NCBI GenBank assembly: GCA_028641055.1
Contig: CM054062.1
Span: forward strand, 23,506,536-23,570,535
From: Alopecurus myosuroides
Lineage: Eukaryota; Streptophyta; Magnoliopsida; Poales; Poaceae
Direction: 5' to 3'
DNA length: 64,000 bases
Positions 23,434 to 34,200 of the stretch are shown one piece after another (positions within the stretch are counted from its first letter, which is position 1; each line of letters begins with the position of its first letter). A program made the translations under genes and the position numbers. Below the pieces are notes generated by a model. The model searched no databases and was not told where the DNA came from. It saw only the letters and a list, made by a program, of their open reading frames with translations.

Positions 23434-23679
23434 TTACTCCTTCGGTGGTGGTGGTGAAATCATGATTGAGGTAAAGAAACGCTCCAGCATCCAGCGAAGC
23501 CTATTGTTATCCTCTTGAAGTATATCCACCTCCATACTTAGAGCTCGATATTGATCACAAAAATCATTTGCGACTCGAAGATCTTCCTCTACTGTAGGGA
23601 AGGATCTGAGGTCTGGGACTGGTGGTATTGGTCCCTGCATATTAGGAGAAAAAGCACGTCCAACGTTAATTGATCCCAC
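23434..23679 (-). CDS. Small 3' ORF of E (81 codons), coiled-coil-like
   Basis: The ORF contains DLRSFPTVEEDLRVANDFC and then ALSMEVDILQEDNNRLRWML, a leucine heptad pattern likely to form a coiled coil, and ends in a proline run. Grass Athila elements commonly have an extra ORF of this kind between pol and the 3' LTR; its role is unknown. The frame seems to have been longer upstream, as related text can be read at 23,680-23,760 interrupted by stops. Confidence 0.55.
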   Translation of the reverse strand: MGSINVGRAFSPNMQGPIPPVPDLRSFPTVEEDLRVANDFCDQYRALSMEVDILQEDNNRLRWMLERFFTSIMISPPPPKE

Positions 23680-24280
23680 AAAAGTAGGTTTCCTTGATTC
23701 TGCAGCAATATGTCCCTCTTTGCTTGACGATATCTTCTTTACTTCCTCCTTGGGCTTAGGACTTTAGAGATCATCTTCCAAAGGCTCCTTCCCCTGCCGT
23801 TGTTGGCGGAGACCATGGTGCCTCTAAACTGAGAACAATTCCCGATAGAAACAAATCGAAACGAAAACACGATGAGAAAATGATATACAGACCTCGGAGG
23901 ATCCGGGGGATTATACAGCGAAACGTTTCATAACAAAAGGAAGGCACATGGCGACAACGGGTCGGAGATGGGCTCCGAGGCGCCGACACCATGTGGTGGT
24001 GCGGCCAGGGGTGGGCCCGCGCCGTGGCATGTTGTCGTGCCCTCGGGCACCGTTTCCTACCCTCTTTCGTCTCATAATTTTTCTTTAATAAAAATAACAA
24101 AATATGTGTTGAGAGCCAAACGCGAAATTTTTCTTACGGAAACTGTTACCTATTCGAAAATAGACTCTGCAATTTCTGGAATTTTCTCTTTAATAAAAAT
24201 TTCTGGAGTCACCACTTGAATAATATCAACCTCTTCATTATAAGAATCTTCAGAAATATAATGTTTGAGTCTTTGCCCAT
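23680..24280 (-). other. Spacer of E between integrase and 3' ORF
   Basis: Contains a GC-rich patch (23,930-24,050) and AT-rich sequence. The ORF at 23,771-24,100 (minus) has no recognisable domain and is probably not coding. Confidence 0.5.
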
Positions 24281-25127
24281 TCACCACTTGTGTGGTGTTA
24301 TCTTTAAGTCAAACAATTTTGATTGTACCCGAACGATACACCTCTTCAATAACAAAAGGTCCCTCCCATCTTGAGAGTAAATTTCCTGCAAAAAATCTGA
24401 GACGAGACCTATACAATAGAAATTTCTCACCAACATGGAACTCTCTCTTAAGAATTCTCCTATCATGCCATTTTTTAACTTTCTCTTTAAATATTCTAGC
24501 ATTTTCATAAGTTTTACTTCTCCACATCCAAAGAACTCAAGTCAAGCAACCTTTTCTTACAAGCAAGTTTAAAATCTCTATTAAGTTCTTTCACTTCCCA
24601 ATAAGCCTTGTGTTCTAATTCTAAAGGCAAGTGACAAGCTTTTCCATAAACCATTTTGTAAGGAGACATACCCATAGGATTTTTATAAGCAATTTCTAAG
24701 CCCATAAAGCATCATTTAGCTTATGAGCCCAATTTTTCCTAGATTTATTAACAATCTTTTGCAAGATAGATTTAATTTCTCTATTTGATAATTCTACTTG
24801 CCCACTTATTTGGGGATGATAAGCTGAGGCAATTCTACGATTAACATCATATTTAGCAAGGGTTTTTCTAAAACCACCATGAATAAAGTGAGAACCTCCA
24901 TCAGTCATAAGATATATAGGCACACCAAACCTAGGAAAAATAACATCTTTAAGCATTTTTTATGAGGTTTCACCATCAACACTCTTTATAGGTATATCCT
25001 CTACCCACTTAGTAACATAATCAACAATAGCAAGTATATGAGTATAACCATTCAAAGGAGGAAACGGACCCATAAAGTAAAATCCCCAACAATCAAATGG
25101 TTCAATAACAAGAGAATAATTCATAGC
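24281..25127 (-). pseudogene. Integrase core and C-terminal domain of E
   Basis: Three overlapping frames cover the domain. The catalytic core shows CWGFYFMGPF, where family members have Asp at the Tyr position, so the first catalytic acid is lost. It then has LMTDGGSHF (second Asp) and AYHPQISGQVELSNREIK (Glu). Athila-type text follows (MSPYKMVYGKACHLPLELEH), then SRWEGPFVIEEVY, the GPF motif of the C-terminal domain. Frame changes near 24,700 and 24,520 and a stop near 24,960 disrupt it. The 5' side continues at 36,335, across the insertion of C. Confidence 0.88.
25123..25127. other. Target site duplication of C (left), ATAGC
   Basis: ATAGC precedes the LTR at 25,128 and recurs at 36,335-36,339. 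Confidence 0.95.
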
Positions 25128-26424
25128 TGTAACATCCCAAGTCTGAAAAACAGCCTTTAGAATGTTTTGCTCTCTGTTATTTTATGTTTTGCATCATGGC
25201 ATCATGTTGATTGCATTTGTTTTGCTTGTTTTCCTTTTGTTTTCATTTGTTTTCCAACTGTTTTCCTTTGTTTTCTATTTGAATTTCAAACCAAAATTCA
25301 AACCTTTTGTTTCATCCTTGTGATGTTACAATTTCCAAAATGTTATTTCAAATAAAACAACCAATTTGCTTTCATATCTTTCCACATTGATCAACTAATA
25401 ATTTGGTGCTTTGTTTCAAATAAATAAATTCCCAAATTGCTTCCAATTATTTCATATTGGATCAACTCTTAAATTGTTGCTTAATTCAATCAATCACTTA
25501 GTCAATTAATCAATTAATTTCAAATTATTTCCAAATTCAATTCTCAAATCAGTACCTTTTTGAAACCATAAAATTCACCACCCCTTTTGCACTCTTTAAA
25601 CCCTTCTAAAACCCTAGGGGTAACCCTATTCCAAAGCATGGTTTTCTTAATGGTTTATTAATACTAAAATTCCTCTAATTTGGTTTCAAATACAACTATC
25701 ATTTTCCAACTCAATTTTTGAAATCCAAGCTTGCAATGTGGTTTCTAATTAACTAAATAACTTAACTAATTTTTTCTGGAATTTTTCTTACATAAAACCT
25801 TAACAGTTTTCTTCCAAAAGCAATTGCTACAAAAAAACTAAAACAAACAAAAACAACAAGAGAGGAGAGAGGCAGCAGCTAAACCTACCTAGGCCCAAAC
25901 CCACTTCTTTTCCTTGGCCCAGTACCTCCATTGTTGTCTTCTTCCTCCCCACGTCACTTTCTGTACGAACAGGCACATAGCCACACGATCATCTCCATGC
26001 CCTCCCGATGGCTTGCCGTACGGGAACTACTCCCTCCATATATCCCCCTCCTCCTCCGATCGCAGCTAACCCTAACCCTTCTCCCCCAGCCGCCATCCCT
26101 TCTTCCTCTGCCCCCCTCACCTCTCTGCTATTTCTTCGTTGTCTGAACCTGAACCTGCAACCACCGTAGACCACCACCGTCGTCTCCCCTCACCGCCGGT
26201 AGATAGGTTCGTCTCGAGGAGCATCCGTGGAGTGGAATGGAACCGCCACGAGCCCAGGACCTCACCGCCCCCCTCGCCGCTTGCTGGCATCCACCGCCGC
26301 GGCCGCGCCATCGCCGGCAACCTCCCCTCCGTTTCTGCCTCGAGTCTGTACCTCGACATCGACCAGAACCCTGGGAGCGCTCCGATCGCCTCCTCCCGAT
26401 CGCCCAAGGTGAGGCCTCTCCCCC

Positions 26425-26469
26425 CTTATAGCTTCCCCTCTGCCCTAGACTCAAACCCTAAACCCTAGG
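26425..26469 (+). promoter_or_regulatory. Putative core promoter in 5' LTR of C
   Basis: CTTATAGC (TATA-like) is followed about 20 bases on by two overlapping telo-boxes (AAACCCTAAACCCTAGG). Telo-boxes are common near the start sites of plant genes. Confidence 0.5.
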
Positions 26470-26982
26470 CCACCCTCCATCGCCGCCGTTTGCTCCTCTG
26501 CCACCTCCCTCCTCTCTCTGAAACCTGCTGCTCTGAACCCGGCGTCGATCTCTGAACCCCGGCGAGCCCCGCCTCGATCATCCACCGCCACACCCACCTA
26601 CCCTTAAAAATGGAAACGCCCGAGTCCCTTCTTCCTCCTCCACCTCTCGGCTCGAGCCGGGAGGGCCCCCACCGCCGGCGCCATCCCTTCCCCGCCGGCC
26701 CGACGCCCTGCCTCGATCTGCTCCGCCCGCCTCCTTCCGCTCGAGATCACCACGGTGAGCGCTCCCATCCCCTTCCTCCTCTCGCCTTGCCTCCTCCTCC
26801 CTTGAACCGCCCCGACCGCAGCACCCCACGGCCACCCGGCGCCCTCCGGCGATCAGCAACCACCGACGATCATCTGTCTGTCGAGGTACAGGTTCAGTAC
26901 CTGTTCGTTTGCAGTTTCAGAGAAATAGAACCCCGAAACATCACCTTATCCTCCCCGCACTCCTCCTTCTGTCACAACCTGA

Positions 26983-27055
26983 AATCCACCCCACTGGTTC
27001 AAGTCTCACGCGCACAAGCCAGAGGGGGTGGGTTCGAATCCCACCCCCTGCGGAT
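26983..27055 (+). other. tRNA-like module in 5' LTR of C
   Basis: CCACTGGTTCAAG (26,991-27,003) resembles an A box, and GGTTCGAATCC (27,031-27,041) is a perfect B box, with 27 bases between. The B box sits in a 9-bp perfect hairpin with the loop TTCGAAT. AATCC at the 5' side can pair with GGATT at the 3' side as a short acceptor stem. The overall size is like a tRNA. It is in element sense. Confidence 0.72.
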
Positions 27056-28196
27056 TAACCCCAGTTTTTGCCATTTTAATTTCCACAACCAAAACAATCA
27101 CCTAATCACAACCAAGTCCCTGCTGTAATTCCTAAATCCCTGTAATTTATTTCTAGATCCCTGTTTAATATTTCTAAGTCCCTGGATAGTAGATAAAATG
27201 GCAGATTTGCACCCCAAATTGGAAAAATGCATAATTAATTCATCCCAACCCCAAATTCAACAATTTTAGTATGTTTTCTGTCCCAAATTAAATGATCTAT
27301 CCAAATATAAAATTTGTTTACTGTTTTGAATATTTTAAATTGTTGAAATATTTGAAAACTTGTCAAATTCACTTAAAATTGCAAAATTCATAACTTGTTC
27401 ATAAAAATTCCAAATTTCACAAACCAAATATGTTTTCCAATCAATTTTTCATGTACTTTCCAAATATAAATTTTGTTTGCTGTTTTGAATAATTTAAATT
27501 GCTGAAAACAACTGTTTCTTGATTATTGCATTTAAAATTGCCAAAATAATAACTTGCTCATTTTAAATCCAATTTCCACAAATGAAATATGTTTTCCATG
27601 CAAAATTAAACCCTCTTTCCAAATATAAACTTTGTTTACTGTTTTGAATAATTAAAATTGGTTAAATGATTTAAACCTTGTTTAATTCATTTAAAATTGG
27701 TAATTTCATAACTTGATCAAAACAAATTCTTTTGGGACATATAAAATATGTTTTCAAACCATCAAAGTGTGAACTTTTCAAATGTGAATTTGAATTTATG
27801 ATTTGAACAAATAAAATTCAAATAATATTCCAACTTGTTTTAAATTCAATTAAAACTTGTTTAAAATTGTTTAATTCATAATTAAATAATCCAAAGTCCA
27901 ATTTCAACATGTGAAACATGTAATCCAACTAAAATTTGATGTTCTTTTCAAATATCAACTTTGTATCTTGTTTTTAGCAAATTAACTTGATGAAAACAAC
28001 CCCTACTTGTTTAACATCATTAAGCAACCAATCATTTCCAAAACTTAATAACTGTTTTCTTAACTTGTTAACCCTCATTCCAATTGCAATTAATATTGTT
28101 ATCTTATTGTTCTCCATCATCCATGCATCATGCTAATCCACTTTCATATAATGATTAGTTGTAAAACAATTAATTCAACCATAATTCATGGGCTTT

Positions 28197-28221
28197 CCAT
28201 ATGCAATCCAATTGCATATGG
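28197..28221. promoter_or_regulatory. 11-bp inverted repeat in 5' LTR of C
   Basis: CCATATGCAAT and ATTGCATATGG separated by CCA; the same repeat is at 34,320-34,344 in the 3' LTR. Confidence 0.6.
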
Positions 28222-29187
28222 GTCCATTTAACCCTGTTTCTATCTTGTCAACTATTTCCTTTGGATGCATCAATTAAACTATCATGCATCATCCCATGTT
28301 TGTGCACTATGCCATGGTATTGATTGTTTATCTTTCTGCAATGTTTGTTTGCTTCTTCCCGGATAAACGACGACGTTGAGACCGACGATACTTTCGACAC
28401 CCCTTCTAAGGAGTTAGCTCAGTACCAGGCTACTGGGTTTTGCAGGCAAGTTATCACTCACATGAACCACTGTGTTCCTTTCAACATTGGTTACCGATAC
28501 TTTCCGTTGTCTATTTCTGCTAGCCTTAGTAGTAGTTGTTTCTGTTACGAACCCATCACATGAATCCCTTAACCTTGATATTGCCTCATCTCCCTTCCCA
28601 CAACCCATTGTCTGAGCCAGTGTCTTACTAGCATGCTTAGGTTGTTTTGCTCGAGTCTGTTACCCGTTACTTTCAGATACTATATTGTTATTATGTTCTG
28701 GGGGCTCGATGTTTAATCAATCAATCATGCTAATGTTACTATCAATAATAAATTTGATGATAAGGCACCGGCAGGAGGCCCATGAGAGGTTTTGAAGCCT
28801 GCTAGTGTCGACCCTAATAGGAAAAGGGTCTTGTCTACTGATCCATGATGAGCGCACTACCCGCATTTGGGAAGCGAGTATGGGCGCCCCCCTCAACTTG
28901 ACCTGATTCGCATCTCGTCCAAATCGCCTCATTTAGTTCGTGTGTTCTATTTGCCGCATGCATGTTTTTGCGAGCCCAGGCCAGGGTGGAACTTTCGTAG
29001 TCGGCATATAGGGGGACACGTTCTTAGAGTGCTATGAGGGTCCATTTTCTTCCGGGCTCGATTAGCCGTGCGCCCAAGGTTCTTTGGGCTTGATGCGAAG
29101 AATGGTTGGTTGTGTTGAGTGCCTCGCTTGGTGGGGTGATCTCCCATCTGGCGGGATATTCATGAGTGTACGGCCAAATTGGTGCAA

Positions 29188-29214
29188 CCCTGCAGGGATA
29201 ATCTTCTCGAGAAG
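29188..29214. promoter_or_regulatory. Double palindrome block in 5' LTR of C
   Basis: CCCTGCAGGG (29,188-29,197) then CTTCTCGAGAAG (29,203-29,214). Confidence 0.6.
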
Positions 29215-29510
29215 CCATGTTTTCCGCGGTTATGGATTACTTGGTGAAAGTACTGGCTAACAAGTACTCAGGACAACTTAAACATAATGATCAAACCTGT
29301 TACACCCAATGATTAATAACTTGACTAGTAATAGGTTGATGACACAATAACTTGATTCACCTTTAATGCAACTGTGTGAGTTATCCTCGGATTGCTTCTT
29401 TGGATAAGGGGCGAGATCCAGGATGGGTTTGTTTGAAGTTATCTTTCAGTTGGTTACAATCCTCGATCTTATCTCCTTTCTGTTAGCCGGCAGTGGTAGA
29501 ATCTCTGTAG

Positions 29511-29738
29511 TTGGTTAGCGCAGCCAGTTGCAGCATCTTTTATATCCCCTTTCTTCCGTTGAACCCAAGGCATCTGTGCTTGGTATTGACGGGTTACACT
29601 TTGGTGAACTGTGAGTCTTGCTTGCCAGTACGTTTATGTACTGACCCCTTTGGGGCTGTGGTTTACGCAGACGACGTTTCCGAGGATCTACATGGTGGCT
29701 ACTACGTGGAGTATGACGACGAGACTGCTGACGAGTAG
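29511..29738 (+). other. LTR-internal short ORF of C (75 codons)
   Basis: Ends in DDVSEDLHGGYYVEYDDETADE-like acidic text. An identical-frame copy lies at 35,634-35,861. A has a homologous 3' half (38,883-39,077 and 49,349-49,543) that keeps the frame through a 3-bp length difference, but many amino acids differ and the upstream frame does not match. Coding is uncertain. Confidence 0.3.
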
Positions 29739-30213
29739 ATAGCGGACCCGGGCAGGATCCGAGACTTCGTGGATGGGCTCCGTCTTTTCGTTTCCGGCCT
29801 CTTAGGCCTATTTGGTTCTTGTCTGTACTCAGACATGTTGAATGCTTCCGCTGTATTGTAATGATGTATTGTTGGGGCAGGTGCCCTCTGAATGATTGTA
29901 TTTGCTATCTCTGCTCTAATGAGAGCCATTTGCAACTTATTTCAATCTTTTGTGTCGTAGAGATCTGTTGTGATATCACTTGTTAAACGCCGTTGACGTA
30001 CCATGTGTGTATGGTTTGGAGTACGTCGACGGAAGTGCCTTTGATCTCTAGTGGATAGTTTACATCGACGATGGAATAGCAGGGCTTGTGTTGTCGCGCA
30101 TAAGCGCAGGCCTACCAGGAAGCTGGGACGTGGGAGCAGTTATGCCCCATAATCCAAGCATCTGCTATCCAGTTCGTACGGTGAGTATCCCCTAGAAATC
30201 AGGGTGCGACAAA

Positions 30214-30227
30214 TGGTATCAGAGCCT
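30214..30227 (+). other. Primer binding site of C
   Basis: TGGTATCAGAGCCT two bases after the LTR end, complementary to initiator tRNA-Met. Confidence 0.95.
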
Positions 30228-31237
30228 GTCTGCCTGTAGGATCCCTTTTTACTGGTCGCAGTTGAGTCTAGAAACTATTTTGTAGCTATATAGGAAAAAT
30301 GAAACGTGAGAGTAGGAATTCTGTTCTTTTTCTTCTTTCCCCACCCTCCCTCCCTTTTTCTGGTAAGGAAGTGCAACGTTGTTTTCCCTTCTCATCTAAA
30401 CTTTCAAGTTAGGATTTCACGAATTCTGGTTTCTCTAGGATGGTTATATCTACTAGACCATAGGAATGGAGGTGGTTGTGACATGATTTATCATGTTGCC
30501 TACTCATGATTGAGAACGGAGGCGTGTAAGCCCCGGAAGCAGATCCTCTATTCCTTAAGCAGTAGATATTGATCCTTTAGAAGCCCGGATGGGTTTTCCA
30601 TAGTACCTCAGGAGTTTTGTTCTCGTTTTCCCCGATGTTGATATCCTGTTCTTCTCAACATCCTTTTCGTCCGTTGAAATCTTGTTGTTGTTTTCCACTT
30701 CAAATCTTCTACCGGCGTCTAATCAAAACTTCCTCGTAAACTCTTGTCCAGCTAAAGTGTTGTTTCATACCGGAGCATCACATTCCTTTGTGTCAAAGAT
30801 CTTTTCCACAACAAACTACCTAATTCTGGTTCCACTAAGCAATCAAATCACCGTTCACTCTCCGGAATCTCAAATGTTGACTTCCAAGATAAGTAAGAAC
30901 AATCCAATTCTAATGAGAGGCCACATATTCCTCGTTACTCTCATGTTGATGATTCTGACATTGATGGTTATTCCTGGTGTTGCATTGATGTCAATAACTC
31001 TGTTCCACCATTCTAGCCAGATAATCTATTCTCCAAATGAATCAATTTCTATCCAGCTATACACCCTTGGTACAAAAACCTCTTCCTTCAATTGAAAATG
31101 TTCCGGTGGTTTGCAAATTCCCTGACGTCTATCCACTGTGCACGATGTGTTTCACGTATCACAGCTCAAGAGGATCTTCCCAAGAAGTATCCGGACCTTT
31201 TCTTTTCTCAGTAGGAATCTCGGGGCGCGATTCCTTC
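30228..31237 (+). pseudogene. Internal region of C: leader, inactive protease scrap and chromodomain tail
   Basis: An ORF at 30,682-31,095 (137 codons) joins the leader directly to a protease segment with LFHTGASHSF, so the catalytic Asp of DTG is His here. It continues with a deletion before IIYSPNES. A second frame (31,037-31,270) carries ENVPVVCKFPDVY fused to the integrase-end text, and the chromodomain tail follows out of frame. The deletion joins equal those of B. Nothing functional is encoded, and the ~450-bp leader before 30,682 is non-coding. Confidence 0.9.
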
Positions 31238-31246
31238 AAGGGGGGG
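31238..31246 (+). other. Polypurine tract of C
   Basis: AAGGGGGGG five bases before the 3' LTR start. Confidence 0.92.
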
Positions 31247-31251
31247 CGTTT

Positions 31252-34200
31252 TGTAACATCCCAAGTCTGAAAAACAGCCTTTAGAATGTTTTGCTCTCTG
31301 TTATTTTATGTTTTGCATCATGGCATCATGTTGATTGCATTTGTTTTGCTTGTTTTCCTTTTGTTTTCATTTGTTTTCCAACTGTTTTCCTTTGTTTTCT
31401 ATTTGAATTTCAAACCAAAATTCAAACCTTTTGTTTCATCCTTGTGATGTTACAATTTCCAAAATGTTATTTCAAATAAAACAACCAATTTGCTTTCATA
31501 TCTTTCCACATTGATCAACTAATAATTTGGTGCTTTGTTTCAAATAAATAAATTCCCAAATTGCTTCCAATTATTTCATATTGGATCAACTCTTAAATTG
31601 TTGCTTAATTCAATCAATCACTTAATCAATTAATCAATTAATTTCAAATTATTTCCAAATTCAATTCTCAAATCAGTACCTTTTTGAAACCATAAAATTC
31701 ACCACCCCTTTTGCACTCTTTAAACCCTTCTAAAACCCTAGGGGTAACCCTATTCCAAAGCATGGTTTTCTTAATGGTTTATTAATACTAAAATTCCTCT
31801 AATTTGGTTTCAAATACAACTATCATTTTCCAACTCAATTTTTGAAATCCAAGCTTGCAATGTGGTTTCTAATTAACTAAATAACTTAACTAATTTTTTC
31901 TGGAATTTTTCTTACATAAAACCTTAACAGTTTTCTTCCAAAAGCAATTGCTACAAAAAACTAAAACAAACAAAAACAACAAGAGAGGAGAGAGGCAGCA
32001 GCTAAACCTACCTAGGCCCAAACCCACTTCTTTTCCTTGGCCCAGTACCTCCATCGTTGTCTTCTTCCTCCCCACGTCACTTTCTGTACGAACAGGCACA
32101 CAGCCACACGATCATCTCCATGCCCTCCCGATGGCTTGCCGTACGGGAACTACTCCCTCCATATATCCCCCTCCTCCTCCGATCGCAGCTAACCCTAACC
32201 CTTCTCCCCCAGCCGCCATCCCTTCTTCCTCTGCCCCCCTCACCTCTCTGCTATTTCTTCGTTGTCTGAACCTGAACCTGCAACCACCGTAGACCACCAC
32301 CGTCGTCTCCCCTCACCGCCGGTAGCTAGGTTCGTCTCGAGGAGCATCCGTGGAGTGGAATGGAACCGCCACGAGCCTAGGACCTCACCGCCCCCCTCGC
32401 CGCTTGCTGGCATCCACCGTCGCGGCCGCGCCATCGCCGGCAACCTCCCCTCCGTTTCTGCCTCGAGTCTGTACCTCGACATCGACCAGAACCCTGGGAG
32501 CGCTCCGATCGCCTCCTCCCGATCGCCCAAGGTGAGGCCTCTCCCCCCTTATAGCTTCCCCTCTGCCCTAGACTCGAACCCTAAACCCTAGGCCACCCTC
32601 CATCGCCGCCGTTTGCTCCTCTGCCACCTCCCTCCTCTCTCTGAAACCTGCTGCTCTGAACCCGGCGTCGATCTCTGAACCCCGGCGAGCCCCGCCTCGA
32701 TCATCCATCGCCACACCCACCTAGCCCCAAAAATGGAAACGCCCGAGTCCCTTCTTCCTCCTCCACCTCTCGGCTCGAGCCGGGAGGGCCCCCACCGCCG
32801 GCGCCATCCCTTCCCCGCCGGCCCGACGCCCTGCCTCGATCTGCTCCGCCCGCCTCCTTCCGCTCGAGATCACCACGGTGAGCGCTCCCATCCCCTTCCT
32901 CCTCTCGCCTTGCCTCCTCCTCCCTTGAACCGCCCCGACCGCAGCACCCCACGGCCACCCGGCGCCCTCCGGCGATCAGCAACCACCGACGATCATCTGT
33001 CTGTCGAGGTACAGGTTCAGTACCTGTTCGTTTGCAGTTTCAGAGAAATAGAACCCCGAAACATCACCTTATCCTCCCCGCACTCCTCCTTCTGTCACAA
33101 CCCGAAATCCACCCCACTGGTTCAAGTCTCACGCGCACAAGCCAGAGGGGGTGGGTTCGAATCCCACCCCCTGCGGATTAACCCCAGTTTTTGCCATTTT
33201 AATTTCCACAACCAAAACAATCACCTAATCACAACCAAGTCCCTGCTGTAATTCCTAAATCCCTGTAATTTATTTCTAGATCCCTGTTTAATATTTCTAA
33301 GTCCCTGGATAGTAGATAAAATGGCAGATTTGCACCCCAAATTGGAAAAATGCATAATTAATTCATCCCAACCCCAAATTCAACAATTTTAGTATGTTTT
33401 CTGTCCCAAATTAAATGATCTATCCAAATATAAAATTTGTTTACTGTTTTGAATATTTTAAATTGTTGAAATATTTGAAAACTTGTCAAATTCACTTAAA
33501 ATTGCAAAATTCATAACTTGTTCATAAAAATTCCAAATTTCACAAACCAAATATGTTTTCCAATCAATTTTTCATGTACTTTCCAAATATAAATTTTGTT
33601 TGCTGTTTTGAATAATTTAAATTGCTGAAAACAACTGTTTCTTGATTATTGCATTTAAAATTGCCAAAATAATAACTTGCTCATTTTAAATCCAATTTCC
33701 ACAAATGAAATATGTTTTCCATGCAAAATTAAACCCTCTTTCCAAATATAAACTTTGTTTACTGTTTTGAATAATTAAAATTGGTTAAATGATTTAAACC
33801 TTGTTTAATTCATTTAAAATTGGTAATTTCATAACTTGATCAAAACAAATTCTTTTGGGACATATAAAATATGTTTTCAAACCATCAAAGTGTGAACTTT
33901 TCAAATGTGAATTTGAATTTATGATTTGAACAAATAAAATTCAAATAATATTCCAACTTGTTTTAAATTCAATTAAAACTTGTTTAAAATTGTTTAATTC
34001 ATAATTAAATAATCCAAAGTCCAATTTCAACATGTGAAACATGTAATCCAACTAAAATTTGATGTTCTTTTCAAATATCAACTTTGTATCTTGTTTTGAG
34101 CAAATTAACTTGATGAAAACAACCCCTACTTGTTTAACATCATTAAGCAACCAATCATTTCCAAAACTTAATAACTGTTTTCTTAACTTGTTAACCCTCA

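Larger units (their letters stand above)
25128..30211 (+). repeat. 5' LTR of C (5,084 bp)
   Basis: It begins TGTAACATCCCAAG and ends GGGTGCGACA. The order is an AT-rich start (25,128-25,860), a GC-rich core (to about 27,060) with TATA-like and telo-box motifs, a tRNA-like module, an AT-rich middle (27,060-28,330) and a mixed tail. The 172-codon frame at 26,610-27,128 and the antisense frames in the core are GC-rich chance ORFs: they run through the tRNA-like module and are absent from A, B and H. Confidence 0.96.

Noticed and set aside
26983..27055. Functional nuclear tRNA gene
   Set aside because: Boxes and T arm are good but D and anticodon arms and the acceptor stem are not convincing; described as tRNA-like only.
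26610..27128. 172-codon plus ORF (and copy at 32,733-33,251)
   Set aside because: Lies in the GC-rich LTR core, overlaps ORFs on the other strand and runs through the tRNA-like module; no counterpart in A, B or H.
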